This document shows positions 21,512 to 32,091 of a stretch of 64,000 nucleotides of DNA, piece by piece. This DNA is from Xestospongia bergquistia. Its lineage: Eukaryota; Porifera; Demospongiae; Haplosclerida; Petrosiidae. Every line of letters starts with the position of its first letter. Position 1 is the stretch's first letter. The position numbers were made by a program, and so were the translations under genes. A model generated the notes under the pieces. The model saw only the letters and a program-made list of their open reading frames with translations, made no database searches and was not told the DNA's origin. The DNA lies in contig OZ014420.1 of the NCBI GenBank assembly GCA_963965975.1, positions 6,722,001 to 6,786,000 of the forward strand. Direction: 5' to 3'.

Positions 21512-22526
21512 ATGATGTCCAGTGTTTGTAAGTGTTAAATCCTCTTGTATATAGTAATTATAAGATTATATATATATATATATATATAGACTAGGAAAAT
21601 ACCATGTTGGCCCATGCCAAGGTTTAGAACCAGTTAATGTTAATTTCCATTGAAGTATGCTACTTGTTTTCAGCACTATAGTCACAACCTATAACAGTAT
21701 ACCACAATAAAAATTAATATAATATATTCATCTTATTATTATACTAGATACTCATTATGACAAACATGCTGATCAATATGATGACTTGTGTGATTGTATT
21801 CATGAAGGATTTACAGATATAGCAATCAAATACCTTGATCTTAAACCTACTGATAAATTGGCTGATATTGGAGGAGGTACTGGTACAGTAGCTGAAATGA
21901 TTAGTAAGAGAACAGGTGAGGAGTTACAGTCTTGTTTTTTTGATGTTGATATTAAACATCTTCATTCAGGTCTTCAGACTCTGGTATGTGTGGTTGAACC
22001 AGTGGAGAAGTTGCTTGTTCAAGCAACCAATCGACATGGTGTAAAGCCAGTCTTAGCAACATGTTCAGAGTTTTATAAAAATCCAACTTATCAAGCAAAT
22101 CAATACAACAAAGTACTGTTCTGTGGTTCTATCCATCATCTTCCTGATCAATTGGCTACACTCAAAATGGTTTACAACTGCATGCCTACTGGAGGAATTT
22201 GTCTAGTGATCAGAAGTAGTAGCACAACTCTACCATTATGGAAGAAGGCTAAAACTACCTTTGATCCTAATCCTGAATATATTCAAGCCTTTGAACAAGT
22301 TTTTGGTGCAATACACAAAACAACAGAGTCCTTTTTCTTCACCATAAAGAAAAGTGCTTGGATTGCAAAGCTACGATGTAGAATATTTTCTAATTTCGAA
22401 GAGATGTCAGATGAAGAAATTGAGAAAGGAATTGTTGAGTTAGAAGAAGCAGAGTTTAAAGGAATTGACAACGAAGATGAGCTGAATCTTGAATATCAAG
22501 TTATGTGTTATAGAGCTATTAGATAG
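21512..22526 (+). CDS. SAM-dependent methyltransferase, copy B (246 aa when spliced)
   Basis: Exons 21512-21527 (MMSSV plus one base), 21748-21915 and 21970-22526. The second intron, 21916-21969 (gtgagg...cattcag), is 54 nt and has no stop, so the region can also be read through as 18 extra residues. Splicing brings motif I (DIGGGTG) and VCVVEP to normal class I methyltransferase spacing, so I prefer the spliced form. Downstream motifs are SIHHLPDQLATL, MPTGGICLVI and DEEIEKGIVELEE. Reading frame intact. Substrate unknown. Confidence 0.8.
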
Positions 22527-23009
22527 AATTTTAAAGTGAAATAACAATTACAACTATTTTTGTTTTTTTTATTTCAGTTTTATAAAAATAATAGAGAATA
22601 AATTATAGTTATATCATGTTAACTAATTAATTTTGATATTAACACTTAAAATATAAAACTTTATAAAAATGCACCACTTCATGATCAGGTGAGTCTGTAG
22701 CCTACAATAAGTTGTTATCTTCCTGATCAACTAGCTGTTTTAAAATTATGTATGACTATGTACCTGCTGTTGAATAAAATGGTCTAATAATGATATCTTT
22801 AACCTGACACAGTTATAACATTATAATCAAATGAAGGAAGACTTACAAACACAATATATGTTGATACTTTTGATCAAGTTTTTGATACAGTAAATAATGT
22901 TGAGCAGCTTTTAAAATTACGTATTACACCATTTTAAACATATTATTATTACACCATTTTATTCAACAGCAGGTGTACAGTTATACATAATTTTAAAACA
23001 GCTACTTGA
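22527..23009. other. Spacer with palindromic junction between inverted methyltransferase blocks
   Basis: Contains another decayed CMPTGG-region fragment (about 22712-22770) and, from about 22900 to 23010, its inverted partner. This marks the boundary where the following block lies in opposite orientation. Confidence 0.6.
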
Positions 23010-23640
23010 CAGGATTGGGGTCAATTACATTAGAATGATTACAATTACAGTGATTACATAAGATGAATACAATTATAATTATGTTACATGTGAATAACTT
23101 GAATCAATAACAGTGTAACAATCAGTAAACAGTTTTAAAATTGTCCAAATTGCTTCATCCTTTCATCATTTCTCTTCACAAACTCCTTGGCTATTGAAAG
23201 TAAATTGAGATTATTGGTGTAGTTGTTGTGTATATGCAAAAGTAAACAATTGTTTAAGTGGCTTTGAGTCATTGAAGAACACAAGTAAGTGTATAGTCGT
23301 TTAAGAGCGGAAAATGACCTCTCAGATGTGGATGAAGAGATAGGTACTGTTAAGAACAAACGAATGAAGTTGTGTACTGCTGGAAGCATCCCTTTATATG
23401 TAATGTTGTTGTTTATAGCATTGCAAATAGTTTGTACTGAAGTGACTTTCTTAATGGAGGGAATTTCCTTCTGTATTACATCATACAGAAGAGGCAATTG
23501 ACAAGACAAATCAGATGCATCAACATTCTTTCCAAAGCAAGACTGTTGAAAATGTTCTAAATCATCCTGAAAGTCTTGCTTATTTGCAGCTTTAATTAGT
23601 GTCTGCTCCATGCAGAGTACCACTGGAACATGTTGATTTT
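23010..23640 (-). mobile_element. Truncated hAT transposon, element 3
   Basis: The left end begins CAGGATTGGGG at 23010 after the 8-bp sequence ctacttga. The transposase remnant (23135-23623, minus) carries the hAT C-terminal dimerisation signature (TVPISSSTSERSFSALKRL...MTQSHLNNCLLLHIH). The transposase N-terminus and the right terminal repeat are absent; the sequence jumps straight into the 3' flank of methyltransferase copy D. It is non-autonomous and dead. Elements 1 and 2 (26564-26942, 27055-28508) are relatives at the same ancestral site. Confidence 0.8.
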
Positions 23641-23821
23641 AGACTACCAATTAACTTGTAGTTTGATGACCTACATTATAAAGCTTTATGTTTTAAATGT
23701 TAATATAAAACAATAATATGACTATAATTTATTTCTATTTTTTATCTAAAACTCAAATAAAAGAAAACAAAAATAGTTCCAATTGTTAATTTCCTTAAAA
23801 ATTCTCACATTTTATCGAATA

Positions 23822-25046
23822 GCTCTATAACAGATAACTTGATATTCAAGATTTAGCTCATCTTCATTGTCAATTCCTTTAAACTCTGTTTCTTCTAACT
23901 CAAGAATTCCTTTCTCAATTTCTTCATCTGACATCTCTTCGAAATTAGAAAATATTCTACGTACATCGTAGCTTTGCAATCCAAGCACTTTTCTTTATGG
24001 TGAAGAAAAAGGACTCTTTTGTTTTGTGTACTGCACCAAAAACTTGTTCAAAGGCTTGAATATATTCAGGATTGGGATCAAAGGTAGTTTTAGCCTTCTT
24101 CCATAATGGTAGAGTGGTGTTACCACTTGTGATCATTAGACAAACTCCTCCAGTAGGCATGCAATTGTAAATCATTTTGAGTGTAGCCAATTGATCAGGA
24201 AGATGATGGATAGAACCACAGAACAGTACTTTGTTGTATTGATTTGCTTGATAAGTTGGATTTTTATAAAACTCTGAACATGTTGCTAAGACTGGCTTTA
24301 CACCATGTCGATTGGTTGCTTGAACAAGCATCTTCTCCACTGGTTCAACCACACACACTGGAGTCTGAAGACCTGAATGTAGATGTTCAATATCAACATC
24401 AAAAAAACAAGACTGTAACTCCTCACCTGTTCTCTTACTAATCATTTCAGCTACTGTACCAGTACCTCCTCCAATATCAGCCAATTTATCAGTAGGTTTA
24501 AGATCAAGATATTTGATTGCTATATCTGTAAATCCTTCATGAATACAATCATGCAAGTCATCATATTGATCAGCACATTTGTTATAATGAGCATCTAGTA
24601 TAATAAGATGAATATATTATATTAATTTTATTGTGGTATACTGTTCTAGATTGTGCTGAAAACAAATAGCATACTTCAATGGAAATTAACATTGACTGAT
24701 CAACATGGTATTTCTTCCCACTATACATACATATATATATATATATTATGTCTGATGATCACATAACGCGTGAAACTCGGAGTAACATGTACAGCAACAA
24801 AGCGAGAGCTCTGCTCTTTTGTCCTTCAATTCTGTTCTAACCTGCTCTGTCTAAACGATATTAAGCACTCTTCAACAGACTTAGATACTTTAGTATATAT
24901 ATATTACATATATATATACACAATATAGGATGTATATATGTATAATCTTATATTACTATAATCATTATAATTATAATAAATTTATACATAACATTTCAAA
25001 AGTATATACGAGAACATGAAACTTACTTACATACGCTGGGTATCAT
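23822..25046 (-). pseudogene. SAM-dependent methyltransferase copy D, frameshifted
   Basis: Exons 25046-25031 (MIPSV plus one base), 24594-24427 and 24372 downward. The second intron is 54 nt and open. A 4-bp insertion (gtac, about 23961-23964) relative to copies B, C, E and F shifts the frame just after IAKLRC and gives an immediate stop, losing the last 60 or so residues. The lost part is still recognisable down to about 23822. The methyltransferase core motifs remain, so a truncated protein is possible, but I call it a probable recent pseudogene. It is head-to-head with copy C. Confidence 0.75.
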
Positions 25047-25257
25047 CGTCGTTAGAGATATATATCGCGAGGTAGATAATTATTAGAGGTGAGGGGTGTG
25101 TCTAATATAAATCCTAAACCCTAAACTCAGTCAACAGTCAGTCTGTAACAACAGACGGTTATTGTATAATAATAATAAAAATTTATGGGTGGGACTTATA
25201 GTATAACACCAACCACGCTCTCAATTATCTACCTCGCGATATATATCTCTAATGACG
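25047..25257. promoter_or_regulatory. Shared head-to-head promoter of methyltransferase copies D and C
   Basis: 211 bp between two divergent start codons. The first exons and about 40 bp of upstream sequence form an inverted repeat (arms about 25029-25085 and 25221-25277, including tacctcgcgatatatatctc). The unique centre contains ataaaaatttatgggtggg. A bidirectional promoter is inferred. The F/E pair has the same structure at about 30268-30480. Confidence 0.65.
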
Positions 25258-26352
25258 ATGATACCCAGCGTATGTAAGTTATATGTTCTCGTATATACTT
25301 TTGAAATATTATGTATTAATTTATTATAATTATAATGATTATAGTAATATAAGACTATACATATTATATTATATATAATTATATATATATATATATGTAT
25401 GTATGTATGTATATAGTGGGAAGAAATACCATGTTGGCCCATGCCAAGGTTTAGAACCAGTTAATGTTAATTTCCATTGAAGTATGCTACTTGTTTTCAG
25501 CACTGTAGTCACAACCTATAACAGTATACCACAATAAAATTAATATAATATATTCATCTTATTATTATACTAGATGCTCATTATAACAAATGTGCTGATC
25601 AATATGATGACTTGTATGATTGTATTCATGAAGGATTTACAGATATAGCAATCAAATACCTTGATCTTAAACCTACTGATAAATTGGCTGATATTGGAGG
25701 AGGTACTGGTACAGTAGCTGAAATGATTAGTAAGAGAACAGGTTAGGAGTTACAGTCTTGTTTTTTTGATGTTGATATTGAACATCTTCATTCAGGTCTT
25801 CAGACTCCAGTGTGTGTGGTTGAACCAGTGGAGAAGTTGCTTGTTCAAGCAGGAAATCGACATGGTGTAAAGCCAGTCTTAGCAACATGTTCAGAGTTTT
25901 ATAAAAATCCAACTCATCAAGCAAATCAATACAACAAAATACTGTTCTGTGCTTCTATCCATCATCTTTCTGATCAATTGGCTACACTCAAAATGGTTTA
26001 CAATTGCATGCCTACTAGAGGAGTTTGTCTAGTGATCACAAGTAGTAACACCACTCTACCATTATGGAAGAAGGTTAAAACCACCTTTGATCCCAATCCT
26101 GAATATATTCAAGCCTTTGAACAAGTTTTTGGTGCAGTACACAAAACAAAAGAGTCCTTTTTCTTCACCATAAAGAAAAGTGCTTGGATTGCAAAGCTAC
26201 GATGTAGAATATTTTCTAATTTCGAAGAGATGTCAGATGAAGAAATTGAGAAAGGAATTCTTGAGTTAGAAGAAACAGAGTTTAAAGGAATAGACAACGA
26301 AGATGAGCTAAATCTTGAATATCAAGTTATCTGTTATAAAGCTATTCGATAA
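25258..26352 (+). CDS. SAM-dependent methyltransferase, copy C (246 aa when spliced)
   Basis: Exons 25258-25273, 25574-25741 and 25796-26352. The 54-nt second intron begins gttagg, so an unspliced reading meets TAG at once; splicing restores T-G-L-Q-T-P-V-C-V-V-E-P in frame. Core motifs are as in copy B except that MPTGG reads MPTRG (Gly to Arg), which may matter because this loop follows a core strand. An in-frame ATG at 25252 could add two residues. Substrate unknown. Confidence 0.75.
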
Positions 26353-26563
26353 AATGTGAGAATTTTTAAGGAAATTAACAATTGGAATTATTTTTGTTTT
26401 CTTTTATTTGAATTTTAGATAAAAAATAGAAATAAATTATAGTCATATTATTGTTTAATATTAACATATAAAATATAAAGCTTTATAACAATGTAGATCA
26501 TCAAACCACAAGTTGGTAGTCTACAACAAATTACTTCTATCTGTCATCTTCCTGATCAACTAG

Positions 26564-26942
26564 CAGGGTTGGGGCCGTTACAATTGTAATCGTAATCGAT
26601 TACAATCAATTATATTTTTTAATTGTAATTGCAATCAACTTTCCAGAAACAGTGTAATTATAATTATAAGCAGTAATTGCTGTAATCACAAGTGATTACA
26701 GCAATTAGCCTTTAGTCTTTGCAAGTAGTACTTGGAATGTTGCCTGTGTTAACATCTGCTGGTGTAAATTTATGAAATGATGCATGAAAGATCATGTGAT
26801 TAGACTGATTGATTACACCTTCCATATTTGCAACTGAATGTCAAAAGCCTATTTATACTATTGTAACATAATTATAATTGTATTCATCTTATGTAATCAC
26901 TGTGCAATTGTAATCATTCTAATGTAATTGACCCCAATCCTG
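26564..26942. mobile_element. hAT-type MITE, element 1 (379 bp)
   Basis: Ends are CAGGGTTGGGGCC... and ...GACCCCAATCCTG, an imperfect terminal inverted repeat. It is flanked by tcaactag (26556-26563) and tcaagtag (26943-26950), an 8-bp target duplication with one mismatch. The site downstream of copy B (about 22733) reads gatcaactagctgttttaaa without the element, i.e. an empty site. The interior is made of gtaattacaattg-type palindromic repeats and has no coding capacity. Confidence 0.85.
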
Positions 26943-27054
26943 TCAAGTAGCTGTTTTAAAATTATGTATAACTATACACCTGCTGTTGAATAAAATGGTG
27001 TAATAATAATATGTTTAAAATGGTGTAATACATAATTTTAAAACAGCTACTTGA
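26943..27054. repeat. Palindromic junction between convergent methyltransferase blocks
   Basis: About 110 bp forming an inverted repeat around roughly 27000 (...gctgttttaaaattatgta... and ...tacataattttaaaacagc). It is the meeting point of two inverted copies of the methyltransferase 3' flank, each with its own hAT element. Confidence 0.75.
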
Positions 27055-28508
27055 CAGGGTTGGGGTCAATTAGATGAGAATGATTACAATTACACAGTGA
27101 TTACATAAGATGATTATAATTATGAATAACTTGAATCAATAACAGTATAACAATCAGTAAACAGTTTTAAAATTGTCCAAATTGCTTCATCCTTTCATCA
27201 TTTCTCTTCACAAACTCCTTGGCTATTGAAAGTAAATTGAGATTATTGGTGTAGTTGTTGTGTATATGCAAAAGTAAACAATTGTTTAAGTGGCTTTGAG
27301 TCATTGAAGAACACAAGTAAGTGTATAGTCGTTTAAGAGCGGAAAATGACCTCTCAGATGTGGATGAAGAGATAGGTACTGTTAAGAACAAACGAATGAA
27401 GTTGTGTACTGATGGAATCATCCCTTTATATGTAATGTTGTTGTTTGTAGCATTGCAAATAGTTTGTACTGAAGTGACTTTCTTAATGGAGGGAGTTTCC
27501 TTCTATATTACATCATACAGAAGAGGTAATTGTCTTGTCAAATCAGATGCATCAACATTCTTTCCAAAGCAAGACTGTTGAAAATGTTCTAAATCATCCT
27601 GCAGAAAGTCTTGCTTATTTGCAGCTTTTTTGATTAGTGTCTGCTCCATGCAGAGTACCACTGGAACATGTTGATTTTCAAATTGTCTTTCCAACTCACC
27701 CAAAAGCAAGTCACGTGCTTCATGGTATATGCTGCGGTAGTAATCTTCTACGGATGAAAGATGTGATGAACTTCCATCTTCATATCATGGAGGTCAACAT
27801 CATTGCCTTTGTAACATAGGCTCACCAATATCTAGTTTCTTAGCAATGATTTACTTTCAATTTGGCAGAAAGTAAGCATTGATGCTTGTCTTTTAGCCAT
27901 TTTGAACTTTTACTACTGAACTACTGTACAGTTGGTATTAATTATTCAATATTATGCATGTGTGATCAAATACATGTACATCATTTACACTGTCAGGTCC
28001 AAAACTCTTAAATTTTTTCACACTATTCATTTTTTGATAATGGTTTTTGAAATTGCTGATTCATTCAAATTAGGGGGCTATGGCCCCAGTCTTAAATTAG
28101 AGGGGCTCAATTCCCCTGCCCCCCCCCCCCCCTCTATGTCTAAACCAGAGGAGATGCTACTCATGCTAATCTAGCAGTAATAGTATAAATAGGCTTTTGA
28201 CATTCAGTTGCAAATATGGAAGGTGTAATCAATCAGTCTAATCACATGATCTTTCATGCATCATTTCATAAATTTACATCACCAAATGCTAACACAGGCA
28301 ACATGTACTTGTTCCATGTAGTACTTACAAAGGCTACTGTAATTGCTGTAATCACTTGTGATTACAGCAATTACTGATTATGATTATGATTACGATTACT
28401 AATATAATTACACTGTTTCTGGAAAGTTGATTGCAATTACAATTGTGATTACAGCAAAAATGTAATTGATTGTAATTATGATTACAATGGTAATTGGCCC
28501 CAACCCTG
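27055..28508 (-). mobile_element. hAT transposon with broken transposase, element 2 (1454 bp)
   Basis: Ends CAGGGTTGGGG (27055) and CCCCAACCCTG (28508), flanked by ctacttga (27047-27054) and ctagttga (28509-28516), an 8-bp duplication with one mismatch. The minus-strand transposase is in pieces: a start-like MAKRQASMLTFCQIE near 27902, a middle part about 27503-27709, and the dimerisation domain 27167-27421 (SSTSERSFSALKRL). Stops, frameshifts and large deletions separate them. A C-rich run lies at about 28120-28133. Dead element. Confidence 0.8.
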
Positions 28509-28530
28509 CTAGTTGATCAGAAAGATGACA

Positions 28531-28764
28531 CACTGTAAAAATTAATATGCCATTTTAACAACTAATTTGTACATTACACAGATAGATTACTATGGAATAT
28601 AGAATTCTTGTGAATTACTCATTGTATAATTTGTTGTTATGTTATACTTTTATATAGTAACAAATTATACAATGAGTAACTCACATAAATTCTAAACTTC
28701 ATAGTAATTTGTCCATGTAAAGTACAAATTAGTTGTTAAAAAAAACATATTAATTTTTACAGTG
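28531..28764. mobile_element. 234-bp MITE with long terminal inverted repeats
   Basis: The ends CACTGTAAAAATTAATATG and its complement, with most of the interior also self-complementary, make a near-complete foldback. The paralogous flank at about 26535-26548 lacks it: gatgacagatag on the minus strand there, against gatgaca-[element]-cagatag here. This shows insertion with a 2-bp CA duplication. No coding capacity. Family unassigned. Confidence 0.85.
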
Positions 28765-28955
28765 CAGATAGAAGTAATTTGTTGTAGACTACCAATTAAC
28801 TTGTAGTTTGATGATCTACATTATAAAGCTTTATGTTTTAAATTTTAATATAAAACAATAATATAACTATAATTTATTTCTATTTTTTATCTAAAAGTCA
28901 AAAAAAGAAAACAAAAATAATTCCAATTGTTAATTTCCTTTAAAATTCTCACATT

Positions 28956-29920
28956 TTATCGAATAGCTTTATAGCAGATAACTTGATATTCAAGATTTAG
29001 CTCATCTTCGTTGTCAATTCCTTTAAACTCTGTTTCTTCTAACTCAACAATTCCTTTCTCAATTTCTTCATCTGACATCTCTTCAAAATTAGAAAATATT
29101 CTACATCGTAGCTTTGCAATCCAAGCACTTTTCTTTATGGTGAAGAAAAAGGACTCTGTTGTTTTGTGTACTGCACCAAAAACTTGTTCAAAGGCTTGAA
29201 TATATTCAGGATTAGGATCAAAGGTGGTTTTAGCTTTCTTCCATAATGGTAGAGTGGTGTTACCACTTGTGATCATTAGACAAACTCCTCCAGTAGGCAT
29301 GCAATTGTAAATCATTCTGAGTGTAGCCAATTGATCAGGAAGATGATGGATAGAAGCACAGAACAGTACTTTGTTGTATTGATTTGCTTGATAAGTTGGA
29401 TTTTTATAAAACTCTGAACATGTTGCTAAGACTGGCTTTACACCATGTCGATTGGTTGCTTGAACAAGCAACTTCTCCACTGGTTCAACCACACATACTG
29501 GAGTCTGAAGACCTGAATGTAGATGATCAATATCAACATCAAAAAAACAAGACTGTAAGTCCTCACCTGTTCTCTTACTAATCATTTCAGCTACTGCACC
29601 AGTACCTCCTCCAATATCAGCCAATTTATCAGTAGGTTTAAGATCAAGGTATTTGATTGCTATATCTGTAAATCCTTCATGAATACAATCATACAAGTCA
29701 TCATATTGATCAGCACGTTTGTCATAATGAGCATCTAGTATAATAATAAGATGAATATATTATATTAACATTTATTGTGGTATACTGTTCTAGGTTGTGT
29801 ATACAGTGCTGAAAACAAATATCATACTTCAAAGGAAATTAACATTAACTGATCAACATGGTATTTCTTCCCACTACAACACACACACACACACACATTA
29901 TATATATATTATATATATAT

Positions 29921-29983
<63 letters not shown>

Positions 29984-30267
29984 CTGATGATCACATAACG
30001 TGTGAAACTCGGAGTAACATGTACAGCAACAAAGCAAGAGCTCAGTTCTTTTGTCCTTCAATTCTGTTCTAACCCGCTCTGTCTAAACGATATCAAGCAC
30101 TCTTCAACAGACTTAGATACTTTAGTATATATATATATATATACACAATATAGTATGTATATATGTATAATCTTATATTACTATAATCATTATAATTATA
30201 ATAAATTTATACATAACATTTCAAAAGTATATACGAGAACATTTAACTTACATACGCTGGGTATCAT
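28956..30267 (-). CDS. SAM-dependent methyltransferase, copy F (246 aa when spliced)
   Basis: Exons 30267-30252 (MIPSV plus one base), 29734-29567 and 29512-28956. The second intron, 29513-29566, is 54 nt and open (gtgagg...cattcag), so an unspliced ORF of 246 codons starting within exon 2 is also visible. Motifs: LADIGGGTGAV, VCVVEP, ASIHHLPDQLATL, MPTGGVCLMI, DEEIEKGIVELEE. All exons are intact. The long first intron (517 nt) holds (AC)n and (AT)n microsatellites. It is head-to-head with the broken copy E and convergent with copy C. Confidence 0.8.
29879..29979. repeat. (AC)n/(AT)n microsatellite in copy F intron 1
   Basis: A run of AC dinucleotides followed by about 80 bp of nearly pure AT dinucleotides. 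Its counterpart in copy E is at about 30551-30608. ORFs spanning it are artefacts. Confidence 0.95.
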
Positions 30268-30552
30268 CGTCGTTAGAGATATATATCGCGAGGTAGATAA
30301 TTATTAGAAGTGAGGGGTGTGTCTAATATAAATCCTAAACCTTAAACTCAGTCAACAGTCAGTCTGTAACAACAGACGGTTATTGTATAATAATAATATT
30401 ATATGTAAAAATTTGTGGGTGGGACTTATAGTAGAACAACTACGCCCTCAATTATCTACCTCGCGATATATATCTCGTATATACTTTTGAAATATTATGT
30501 ATAAATTTATTATAATTATATAATGATTATAGTAATATAAGATTATACATAT

Positions 30553-30612
<60 letters not shown>

Positions 30613-30746
30613 GGAAGAAATACAATGTTGATCAGTCAATGTTAATTTCCATTGAAGTATGCTACTTGTTTTCAGCACTATAGTCACAACCTAGAACAGT
30701 ATACCACAATAAAATTAATAATATATTCATCTTATTATTATACTAG

Positions 30747-31530
30747 ATGCTCATTATAACAAATGTGCTGATCAATATGATGACTTGTATGATTGTATTC
30801 ATGAAGGATTTACAGATATAGCAATCAAATACCTTGATCTTAAACCTACTGATAAATTAGCTGATATTGGAGGAGGTACTGGTACAGTAGCTGAAATGAT
30901 TAGTAAGAAAACAGGTTAGGAGTTACAGTCTTGTTTTTTTTTGATGTTGATATTAAACATCTTCATTCAGGTCTTGAGACTCTGGTATGTGTAGTTGAAC
31001 CAGTGGAGAAGATGCTTGTTCAAGCAACCAATTGACATGGTGTAAAGCCAGTCTTAGCAACATGTTCAGAGTTTTATAAAAATCCAACTTATCAAGCAAG
31101 TCAATACAACAAAGTACTGTTCTGTGCTTCTATCCATCATCTTCCTGATCAATTGGCTACACTCAAAATGATTTACAATTGCATGCCTACTGGAGGAGTT
31201 TGTCTAGTGATCTCAAGTAGTAGCACCACTCTACCATTATGGAAGAAGGTTAAAACCACCTTTAATCCTAATCCTATATATATTCAAGCCTTGGAAAAAA
31301 TTTTTGGTGCAGTACACAAAACAACAGAGTCCTTTTTCTTCACCATAAAGAAAAGTGCTTGGATTGCAAAGCTACGATGTAGAATATTTTCTAATTTTAA
31401 AGAGATGTCAGATGAAGAAATTGAGAAAGGAATTCTTGAGTTAGAAGAAACAGAGTTTAAAGGAATTGACAACGAAGATGAGCTGAATCTTGAATATCAA
31501 GTTATGTGTTATAGAGCTATTAAAATGTGA
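30747..31530 (+). pseudogene. SAM-dependent methyltransferase copy E, broken
   Basis: Exon 2 (30747-30914) and exon 3 (30971-31530) with a 56-nt intron between them. Compared with copy C, the region holding the start-codon exon is deleted: at about 30474-30480 the flank jumps from atatatctc straight to gtatatac, with a TCTC direct repeat at the deletion ends in copy C. In exon 3 a CGA codon has become TGA (31033-31035, the Arg after QATN). Both changes argue for a pseudogene. The intron still has good splice sites. Confidence 0.85.
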
Positions 31531-31590
31531 GAATTTTTAATTAATTAAACACAAGAGATTTAAATTGAATGAGTTTGTAAAAATGACAAA

Positions 31591-32059
31591 TTAATTACAT
31601 TCTAATTTTTTTGATGACTCCATCAAATATTTTTTCTTCCATTTAATTTTCTGAGGTTGTACTGTCTGTCTTAGTCCACACCATCCAAAGACAGAATTCA
31701 TTAGTGTATATAACCAGAGGGATAACCTCATTGGCCAAGCAAGGAAGACTACTTGTTCAAATTGCTCAGACCCTCCAGTCTGCTGGGCATAAAAAGGAAA
31801 AAAGAAAAACAATAATTTCTTGTTCTTGAACATTAACTTTATATCGATCACCTGTATTACCTATATTACCTGTATTTGAACTGAATAGGATGTTTGTCTT
31901 TTCCAAACAATATATCGAACCAGTTTAAGTCTTTGAAGAGCACGGAGAAGAGGATTGCTATAAATAATTCTTTCTACACTTCCTTGTAACATGTCACACA
32001 TGATATATCTAGCAGGTGCTAGTTGAGTGTGTGTATGAGAGAGAGAGAGAGCGAGAGAA

Positions 32060-32091
<32 letters not shown>

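Noticed and set aside
25742-25795. In-frame TAG in copy C (and A, E) as proof of pseudogenes
   Set aside because: The stop lies within a splice-competent intron; removal restores the frame in all copies. Only D (4-bp insertion) and E (lost start exon, TGA) have real lesions.
26564-28508. A single 1.9-kb hAT element with inverted ends
   Set aside because: The outer 8-bp flanks are reverse complements, not direct repeats, whereas two separate elements (26564-26942 and 27055-28508) each have their own direct 8-bp duplications.
24244-29581. Antisense 62-65 aa ORFs repeated over the methyltransferase copies
   Set aside because: They are exact shadows of the conserved coding sequence and show no independent start, splice or codon evidence.
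29797-30072. 91-codon ORF with HTHTHYIYIYIY repeats
   Set aside because: It is produced by the (AC)n/(AT)n microsatellite in copy F intron 1.
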